This document shows, piece after piece, positions 1 to 4,708 of a DNA stretch of 5,952 bases. This DNA is from JBDRDI01 sp043820875 (lineage in GTDB: Bacteria > Patescibacteriota > Patescibacteriia > Patescibacteriales > UBA12075): the NCBI GenBank assembly GCA_043820875.1, contig JBDRDI010000022.1, forward strand, positions 1 to 5,952, in the 5' to 3' direction. A program made the translations under genes and the position numbers. The notes beneath the pieces were generated by a model, which was given only the letters and a program-made list of their open reading frames with translations, ran no database searches and was not told the origin of the DNA. Each line of letters opens with the position of its first letter. Positions within the stretch are counted from its first letter, which is position 1.

Positions 1-68
1 GAAGTCCTTGTTTAACAGAGGAAGAATTTAATGCGATTATGGATTTGAATAAAGAAATAAGATATTAG
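1..68 (+). CDS. 3' end of an unidentified upstream gene (partial)
   Basis: The frame beginning at base 3 is open from the window edge to a TAG at 66-68 and would encode a 21-residue C-terminal tail (SPCLTEEEFNAIMDLNKEIR, then Y and stop). The other two forward frames close early, with stops at 13-15 and 29-31. The stop lies 4 nt before the ATG of the PrgI-like gene, which fits an operon partner of the secretion genes. In related clusters this slot often holds a pilin-like or multi-helix membrane protein, but nothing in this short polar tail identifies the family. It could also be a chance open stretch. Confidence 0.55.
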   Translation, partial: SPCLTEEEFNAIMDLNKEIRY

Positions 69-72
69 ATTT

Positions 73-513
73 ATGCAACAATTTACAGTTCCCCAATTCA
101 TTGACGTGGAAGATAAAATTATCGGTCCGCTCACGACCAGACAGTTTTTGATTATGCTGTTTTGCGCAGCCATCATCGGCTTGAGTTACAAAATTTTTGA
201 TTTTTCATTATTTTTAACAGTTAGCGTGGTTTCTTTTTCCATCTGCGGTCTTATCGCCTTTTTTAAAGTAAACGGAATGGCCATGCATTATTTTATTTTA
301 AATTTTTTACAAACAAAAAAAAGGCCCGGACTTCGGGTTTGGAACAATGCTTACGGGAAAAACGCAACTGAAGGAGATGAAATTCAGCCAATCGCGTCAG
401 AAATTCTTTCCGCTCCTCCAAAAAGGATTTCCACTTCTCGTCTTTCCGAACTGGCCTTGATCGTTGATACCAGGGGAGCGTTTCGCGGTGAAAATAACAA
501 TAAACAAATATGA
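73..513 (+). CDS. PrgI-family T4SS inner-membrane protein
   Basis: This 146-residue protein matches the PrgI family, named after the conjugation protein of Enterococcus plasmid pCF10. The N-terminus carries the family signature VPQFIDVEDKIIGPLTTRQF (residues 6-25). Two hydrophobic helices follow at about 25-41 and 44-64, separated by a short polar turn, then an amphipathic stretch and RPGLRVW at about 84-90. The last 55 residues are polar and probably cytoplasmic. PrgI proteins are small two-helix membrane components encoded beside VirB4 and are thought to hold a VirB3-like position, tethering the ATPase to the membrane; that role is family knowledge plus position, not visible directly. No Shine-Dalgarno sequence precedes the ATG (the leader is AT-rich). 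The TGA stop overlaps the next gene's ATG by 4 nt (ATGA), suggesting translational coupling. Family call firm, exact role inferred. Confidence 0.9.
   Translation: MQQFTVPQFIDVEDKIIGPLTTRQFLIMLFCAAIIGLSYKIFDFSLFLTVSVVSFSICGLIAFFKVNGMAMHYFILNFLQTKKRPGLRVWNNAYGKNATEGDEIQPIASEILSAPPKRISTSRLSELALIVDTRGAFRGENNNKQI
510..513 (+). other. ATGA stop/start overlap between the PrgI-like gene and the VirB4 N-domain gene
   Basis: The TGA ending the PrgI-like frame (511-513) shares two bases with the ATG of the next frame (510-512). With no Shine-Dalgarno sequence before the second ATG, translation of the VirB4 N-terminal protein probably depends on ribosomes terminating here. The overlap also supports the choice of this ATG. 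Confidence 0.8.
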
Positions 514-1190
514 AATCAAAAAATTTAGTTAGAAATAAAATTTCCATTACAACTCAGCAATTTTTGGATATTGCTGAAATAAAAGATGATATTGTGATTT
601 TGCGCGACGGTACTTTGCGAGCGGTAGTTTTGGTGTCCAGTATAAATTTTGCCTTGAAAAGCGAAGATGAACAAGGCGCGATTATCTCGGCTTATGTGGG
701 ATTTTTAAACAACATTGAATATCCGATACAAATTGTTATTCAGTCTCGAGAATTAAATATTGAAGGATACATCAAAGAATTAAAACAAAAAGAAAAAGAG
801 CAGACCAATCAGCTTTTGAAAATTCAAACCACGGAATATATTCAATATATTCAAGAGCTTATTTCATTAAGCAAAATTATGAATAAAAGATTTTATATTG
901 TCGTGCCGTACGATCCGCTTTCCAATAAGGCCAAAAAATTCACTTCCAGATTTTTTGATATTTTTAAACCGACGCAGATCATAAAAATGAAAGAAAATAT
1001 ATTCGCGCGGCGCAAGAAAGAGCTTGTTAGAAGGATTGATAATGTTATAGGCGGATTGGCTTCCATCGGTTTGAATTCAGCGCAGTTGGACACCCAAGGG
1101 TTGATAGAACTTTATTACAATTCATATAATCCGGAAACTTCGGCCAACCAAAAATTAGCAGACATTGATCAGTTAAGAGTCGAAAAATAA
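510..1190 (+). CDS. TraC-like / VirB4 N-terminal domain protein, encoded separately
   Basis: The 226-residue product has no membrane segment and no Walker motifs. Residues from about 13 to 80 follow the pattern that opens VirB4/TraC proteins: TTQQFLDIAEIKDDIVILRD, then GTLRAVVLVSSINFALKSED with EQ next, then a FLNNIEYPIQIVIQSRELNI stretch. A charged, probably coiled-coil helix follows (about 89-125). The C-terminus (RRIDNVIGGLASIGLNSAQL, then ELYYNSYNPE) resembles the segment before the second part of the VirB4 N-domain. The downstream gene continues from that point and carries the ATPase, so the two products probably act as one split VirB4 on the cytoplasmic face of the membrane. The start is fixed by the ATGA overlap; the TAA stop is 14 nt before the ATPase gene, which is in a different frame. 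It could instead be an independent accessory subunit; sequence alone does not settle this. Confidence 0.85.
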   Translation: MKSKNLVRNKISITTQQFLDIAEIKDDIVILRDGTLRAVVLVSSINFALKSEDEQGAIISAYVGFLNNIEYPIQIVIQSRELNIEGYIKELKQKEKEQTNQLLKIQTTEYIQYIQELISLSKIMNKRFYIVVPYDPLSNKAKKFTSRFFDIFKPTQIIKMKENIFARRKKELVRRIDNVIGGLASIGLNSAQLDTQGLIELYYNSYNPETSANQKLADIDQLRVEK

Positions 1191-1204
1191 ATAACTATAA
1201 TAAT

Positions 1205-3163
1205 ATGTTTCAACCAAAGCAAGTACAATTAGAAGATGAACGGATGAAAATGGAAAAAAAAGAGGAAGAGAAAAGAAAAATTGATATAGAAACGGGATCG
1301 GCAAAAATCACCAGAGAATATGTTGAAGAAGAAAAGGCTTATCGCAGGGGAACGATAAATATTCGCGACATGATATCTCCGGCCAGCATGAAAGTGGAAC
1401 CGGACTGTTTGATGTTGGGAGGAAAATTTGTTCGAACAATGTTTGTAATTAATTATCCGCGCTATATCAGTGTTGGCTGGTTCGCGCCTATTATAAATTT
1501 GAACAATACTTTTGACGTGGCCATGTTTTTTTATCCGATTAAGAGCGCCATAATTCTGAAACAATTGAAGAAAAAAGTCGGCGCCTTGGAAGCGCAGATT
1601 ATTTCTGACGCGGAAAAAGGCGCGGCGCGCGATCCTTTGCGCGAAACAGCATTAAGAGATATTGAAGCTTTGCGTGATGCTTTAACGCAAGGCATTGAGC
1701 ATTTTTTTCAATTTGCCTTGTATGTCACGGTTTATACCGACACCAAAGATGAATTGGATCGGGTCTCCGGAGATATTGAAAATATTTTCGGTTCCCGTTT
1801 GATTTATTCCAAGAAAGTTTTTTATCAATCCGAACAAGGATTCAATTCCACTCTGCCTCTTTGCAACGACGAGTTGTATATTTCATTTAATATGAATTCA
1901 TCTCCGGTGGCCTCGTCTTTTCCATTCATTTCCAGCGACCTTACAACGGATTCAGGCATATTATACGGCATTAATCGACATAACAATAGCTTGATTCTTT
2001 TTGACCGTTTCAGCATGCAAAACGCCAACACTGTTGTTTTTGCCACTTCCGGCGCTGGAAAAAGTTATGCCATAAAATTGGAAGTTCTGCGGTCATTGAT
2101 GATCGGTACTGACGTGATGATTATTGATCCTGAACATGAGTATAAACATTTATCCGACGCCGTGGGTGGAACATATATCAATCTTTCGCTTTCCAGCGAA
2201 AGCAAAATCAATCCGTTTGATTTACCGCATACTGTTGGAGGAGATTCAAAGCCGGGTGACATAATTAGGAGCGCGGTGATCACTGTTAAGGGATTGATTC
2301 GTTTGATGCTCGGAGAGCTGAATCATGAAGAAGATTCCATTGTTGACCGAGCCCTTTTGGAAACTTACGCGAAAAAAGATATTACTCCGGATTGCGATTT
2401 GTCAAAAGTGGAGGTTCCGATTATGCAGGATTTTCAAGAAATATTGGAAGGTATGGAAGGAGGAGAAAGCATTGCTTTGCGCCTTCGTAAATATACCGAG
2501 GGAACATTTTCCGGACTTTTTAACAGTCCGACAAATGTGGAAATGGATAATCAACTGGTCTGTTTTTCCGTGCGTGATTTGGAAGATGAGCTCAGACCGA
2601 TTGCAATTTACATGATTGTCAATTATATTTGGAGCGCGGTACGGAGTGAAATCAAAAAAAGAATATTGGTTATTGACGAAGCTTGGTGGTTGATGCAACA
2701 CGAAGACAGCGCCAAATTTATTTTCGCGCTGGTTAAACGTTGTCGAAAATATTATCTGGGCGTTACCACCATCACGCAAGATGTGAATGATTTTTTGAAA
2801 TCTCCTTACGGACAAGCCATTGTCACCAATTCTTCGCTCCAACTTCTTTTGAAACAGTCCACAGCCGCGATTGATTTTGTTCAGAAAACATTTGTTTTGA
2901 CCGAAGGTGAAAAATATTTACTTTTGGAATGTGGCGTGGGTGAGGGGATATTTTTTGCCGGCAGCAAACACGCGGCCATAAAAATTGTTGCGTCATACAC
3001 TGAGGATCAACTGATCACTTCCGACCCAAGGCAATTGTTGGAAATTGAAAGCGCCAAAAAAGAATTCGCGGAAAACATGAGAGATACGGAAGATGAATTG
3101 AAAGAGCCGGACGTAAACACTGAAAAAGAAGCGGATAGTGGACTTGATGAAATAGAGATTTAG
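1205..3163 (+). CDS. virB4: VirB4-family T4SS ATPase
   Basis: This 652-residue ATPase should power substrate or pilin movement through a type IV secretion apparatus at the cytoplasmic membrane. The first 45 residues are highly charged (a KMEKKEEEKRK run) and act as a linker or coil. Residues about 70-260 are the remaining CagE/TrbE/VirB-type N-domain (VRTMFVINYPRYISVGWF, then a conserved LPLCNDEL). The AAA motor follows: Walker A ATSGAGKS at 280-287 (K286, S287), DPEHEY at 308-313, Walker B ILVIDEAWWLM at 487-497 (D491, E492), TQD at 524-526, NSSLQLLLKQ from 542, GVGEG at 577-581 and TSDP at 605-608. All key ATPase residues are present. The last 35 or so residues are acidic and look disordered. 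No start-proximal Shine-Dalgarno is seen; ATG 1205 is the first start after an in-frame TGA at 1166-1168. Compared with classical VirB4 (about 800 residues) it lacks the extreme N-domain, which the preceding gene supplies. Confidence 0.96.
   Translation: MFQPKQVQLEDERMKMEKKEEEKRKIDIETGSAKITREYVEEEKAYRRGTINIRDMISPASMKVEPDCLMLGGKFVRTMFVINYPRYISVGWFAPIINLNNTFDVAMFFYPIKSAIILKQLKKKVGALEAQIISDAEKGAARDPLRETALRDIEALRDALTQGIEHFFQFALYVTVYTDTKDELDRVSGDIENIFGSRLIYSKKVFYQSEQGFNSTLPLCNDELYISFNMNSSPVASSFPFISSDLTTDSGILYGINRHNNSLILFDRFSMQNANTVVFATSGAGKSYAIKLEVLRSLMIGTDVMIIDPEHEYKHLSDAVGGTYINLSLSSESKINPFDLPHTVGGDSKPGDIIRSAVITVKGLIRLMLGELNHEEDSIVDRALLETYAKKDITPDCDLSKVEVPIMQDFQEILEGMEGGESIALRLRKYTEGTFSGLFNSPTNVEMDNQLVCFSVRDLEDELRPIAIYMIVNYIWSAVRSEIKKRILVIDEAWWLMQHEDSAKFIFALVKRCRKYYLGVTTITQDVNDFLKSPYGQAIVTNSSLQLLLKQSTAAIDFVQKTFVLTEGEKYLLLECGVGEGIFFAGSKHAAIKIVASYTEDQLITSDPRQLLEIESAKKEFAENMRDTEDELKEPDVNTEKEADSGLDEIEI
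2183..2202 (+). repeat. Perfect intragenic hairpin in virB4 (8-bp stem, 4-nt loop)
   Basis: CTTTCGCT and AGCGAAAG are exact reverse complements separated by TTCC. The hairpin sits in the motor-domain coding sequence (around residues 327-332, Ser-rich) and has no following T-run, so it is not a terminator. It may be chance created by paired serine and leucine codons. Confidence 0.5.
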
Positions 3164-3191
3164 ACAATGGTTATAATTAAGATATAAATAT

Positions 3192-3839
3192 ATGAATAAA
3201 AAAATATTAGGCATGATAATTATTATTGTCGCATTTTTGTTGCTTTTGGGATTTTTGTATTTAATGTTTTTTAGTTCTTTTTTTAAAAAAGAGGCTCAGG
3301 AAAATATTGAAAGCATTGATATAAAACAAGGACAAACGGAAAACAAACAGCCAGTCAATTTAAGCGCCAACGAAACTCCAAACATAAAAAAAATTATTAT
3401 TAATGCCGAGAACGGAGGTGGAGAGGAGCTTGTGGCCAGAACCAAAGAAAATGTGGACAAAGAAGACTTAATGAGAATGTCCGCTTCTTTTGCTGAACGG
3501 TTTGGCAGTTATTCCAACCAATCGGATTTTCAAAATATTGAAGATTTGAAAATATTTATGAGTGAAGAAATGGGAGTGTGGGCTGACGGATATATCGCGA
3601 CTGAGCGAATCAAGATGGGGGACAGTTCAATATATTATGGCATTGTTACCAAAGCGGTTGCGGAAGAAGTAAGAAGCTACGATGAAAGCGTCATGTCTGT
3701 TTTGGTCAACACAAGAAGAAGAGAAATGGCCGCCTCCACTGATAATTCTTCAGATACATTCAGTCAGGATATTTTAATCGGCTTGGTCAAGGAAAACGGT
3801 ATTTGGAAAATTGACAGTGCCTTTTGGCAACAATTATAA
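3192..3839 (+). CDS. Membrane-anchored protein of unknown function, possible VirB8/NTF2-like domain
   Basis: I do not recognise a named family in this 215-residue protein. It starts MNKK, followed by a strongly hydrophobic helix at about residues 5-30 and then KK, which predicts a single anchor with most of the protein outside the membrane. There is no lipobox cysteine, and the mature part has no cysteine. Residues about 35-90 are a polar, Asn/Gln/Glu-rich linker. Residues about 92-215 look folded: helices (LMRMSASFAERFGSYSNQSD), a variable middle, then strands ending in LIGLVKENGIWKIDSAFWQQ. A short N-terminus, one helix and a compact C-terminal domain ending in a 'G-W-K-I-D' strand is the layout of VirB8/TcpC NTF2-like proteins, so this could be the cluster's VirB8 counterpart; that is inference. 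The gene lies 28 nt after virB4 and 7 nt before the DsbA-like gene. A TATAAT lies at 3172-3177, without a good -35. Confidence 0.88.
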   Translation: MNKKILGMIIIIVAFLLLLGFLYLMFFSSFFKKEAQENIESIDIKQGQTENKQPVNLSANETPNIKKIIINAENGGGEELVARTKENVDKEDLMRMSASFAERFGSYSNQSDFQNIEDLKIFMSEEMGVWADGYIATERIKMGDSSIYYGIVTKAVAEEVRSYDESVMSVLVNTRRREMAASTDNSSDTFSQDILIGLVKENGIWKIDSAFWQQL

Positions 3840-3840
3840 T
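3811..3840 (+). promoter_or_regulatory. Consensus sigma-70-type promoter for the DsbA-like gene, leaderless start predicted
   Basis: TTGACA (3811-3816) and TATAAT (3835-3840) match both consensus hexamers perfectly with an 18-nt spacer. Transcription normally starts 6-8 nt after the -10 box, which falls on or beside the ATG at 3847. The transcript would then have essentially no 5' leader, agreeing with the absence of a Shine-Dalgarno sequence. The -35 lies inside the preceding coding sequence and the -10 overlaps its TAA stop (3837-3839). A chance match within coding DNA remains possible. Confidence 0.6.
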
Positions 3841-3846
3841 ATTAAT

Positions 3847-4602
3847 ATGTTTAAACTATTTAAAAAACCAAAATTACCTATAACTCTTTTTATTATTGTT
3901 TCTATCGCATCGCTTTTGGCAGTGATGTTTCTTTATTCGGTGTTTATGTATATGTTTAGAATTTCCTTCAATCAATACGCTGTTGAACAAAAAACCGTTT
4001 TAGATGAATATTATTTAAAAGAAGCCGGTTCAGCTGATCCTTTTGTCACCAAAGTTTTGAATTTGGAAGATATTTTGGCTGGTCCGATTATTTCCACGGA
4101 TGATCCACAGACGTCAAATATAAAAACGCCGGTGAATATTATTGTTTTCGCGGATTTTAAATGTTTGTATTATGCTGAAAATAAAAATATTATAGATGGG
4201 GTATTAAAGAAGTACAAAAACCAAGTGAAATTAATTTGGAAAGACTATCCGGACAGCGACAAGGATTCAAGTTCTTATCAAGCGGCGCGCGCCGCGCGGT
4301 GCGCCAACGAACAAGGTAAGTTTTGGCAGTATCAAGACTCTCTTTTTAATAATATTTTAAATCTAAATCAAGAAACATTTGAAAAGATAGCTCAAGAAAC
4401 AGGATTAAATTTGGATGAATTTAAAAATTGCCAAGCGAGCGGGAAAGTTGACATTCTAATTGACAACAATATTGAAGAAGCACAAGCTTTGGGCATAGAT
4501 GGCGTGCCGTTTATTTATGTGAACAGTCAAGAGATGATGGGCGAAATAGACCAAGACGTTTTGGAAAAAATGGTGGAGATTGAATTGAATAGAATAGAAT
4601 AA
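3847..4602 (+). CDS. Membrane-anchored DsbA/BdbD-like thioredoxin-fold protein with a degenerate CxxC
   Basis: The 251-residue product has a basic N-terminus (KLFKKPKLP), one transmembrane helix at about 12-37, a linker, and a DsbA-type domain (Thioredoxin_4 / BdbD class) from about residue 95. Family landmarks are NIIVFADFKC before the active site, AARCANEQGKFWQYQDSLF with C152, FKNC with C195, and GIDGVPFIYVN with the cis-proline at P221. The active site reads C106-L-Y-Y109 where CPxC is expected, so the resolving cysteine is lost and classic dithiol oxidase chemistry is unlikely. C152 and C195 occupy positions that form a second disulfide in many relatives. It probably faces the outside and may act as a monothiol isomerase-like protein, chaperone or structural factor for secretion proteins. 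ATG 3847 is preferred over in-frame TTG 3811, because it begins just before the anchor and the TTG is part of the -35 box. Tandem TAA stops end the gene. Confidence 0.9.
   Translation: MFKLFKKPKLPITLFIIVSIASLLAVMFLYSVFMYMFRISFNQYAVEQKTVLDEYYLKEAGSADPFVTKVLNLEDILAGPIISTDDPQTSNIKTPVNIIVFADFKCLYYAENKNIIDGVLKKYKNQVKLIWKDYPDSDKDSSSYQAARAARCANEQGKFWQYQDSLFNNILNLNQETFEKIAQETGLNLDEFKNCQASGKVDILIDNNIEEAQALGIDGVPFIYVNSQEMMGEIDQDVLEKMVEIELNRIE
4282..4295 (+). repeat. 14-bp GC-only perfect palindrome inside the DsbA-like gene
   Basis: GCGGCGCGCGCCGC equals its own reverse complement. It encodes the conserved Ala-Ala-Arg-Ala-Ala run just before C152. It stands out sharply from the AT-rich gene around it. 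The protein motif explains much of it, since Ala and Arg codons are GC-rich. Confidence 0.5.
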
Positions 4603-4631
4603 TAAAACTGATAAAAATTTCTTTTGTCCCG

Positions 4632-4658
4632 TCGTAGTCTCTCCGCAGAGGACTACGA
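4632..4658 (+). repeat. Intergenic hairpin 1 of a REPIN-like module
   Basis: TCGTAGTC (4632-4639) pairs perfectly with GACTACGA (4651-4658). The 11-nt centre TCTCCGCAGAG can add three more pairs (CTC/GAG) around a CGCA loop with one bulged T, and CCG/CGG outside can extend the base of the stem. No T-run follows, so it is not a canonical terminator on the + strand. Confidence 0.8.
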
Positions 4659-4694
4659 TGCGGCGGAAGCGGCAGAGTCCTCTGCGGAGAGACT
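4636..4694 (+). repeat. 19-bp perfect inverted repeat linking the two hairpins
   Basis: AGTCTCTCCGCAGAGGACT (4636-4654) is the exact reverse complement of AGTCCTCTGCGGAGAGACT (4676-4694), with a 21-nt spacer. Single-stranded DNA or RNA can therefore fold either into two small hairpins or one 19-bp hairpin. Two inverted palindromic units of this kind are the architecture of REP doublets (REPINs/BIMEs). Its GC content is far above that of the flanking DNA, and it fills most of the only sizeable intergenic gap. Confidence 0.85.
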
Positions 4695-4700
4695 CTGCCG
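4670..4700 (+). repeat. Intergenic hairpin 2 of a REPIN-like module
   Basis: CGGCAGAGTC (4670-4679) pairs perfectly over 10 bp with GACTCTGCCG (4691-4700) around the 11-nt centre CTCTGCGGAGA, which is the reverse complement of the centre of hairpin 1. It ends 8 nt before the radA ATG, so it could mask the ribosome-binding region of a transcript that includes it. Confidence 0.82.
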
Positions 4701-4708
4701 GAACAAGT

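Noticed and set aside
1173..1201. Promoter TTAAGA, 17 nt, TATAAT before virB4
   Set aside because: The -35 matches only 4 of 6 positions and the predicted +1 would fall inside or after the ATG at 1205, so it cannot produce this start. Operon transcription is more likely.
2402..2842. 146-residue reverse-strand open frame opposite virB4
   Set aside because: It lies wholly antisense to the conserved VirB4 motor region and shows no recognisable domain, so it is a shadow of the codon pattern. The same applies to the other reverse-strand frames.
510..3163. Split VirB4 as a simple frameshift or sequencing error
   Set aside because: Between the halves there is a stop, a 14-nt non-coding gap, a fresh ATG and about 45 charged linker residues. 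No single indel would join conserved domain to conserved domain.
3172..3177. TATAAT 14 nt before the anchored protein's ATG as a promoter
   Set aside because: There is no acceptable -35 at 16-18 nt and no properly placed TG extension. It is noted only as a weak possibility in AT-rich DNA.
3811..3846. TTG at 3811 as the start of the DsbA-like gene
   Set aside because: It overlaps the end of the previous gene and adds 12 residues ahead of a complete signal anchor. The TTG belongs to the consensus -35 box. ATG 3847 fits better.
4632..4700. Intergenic hairpins as a rho-independent terminator after the DsbA-like gene
   Set aside because: Neither hairpin is followed by a T-run on the + strand, and on the reverse strand the sequence after the hairpins does not begin with a T-run. 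The paired inverted cores fit a repeat element better.
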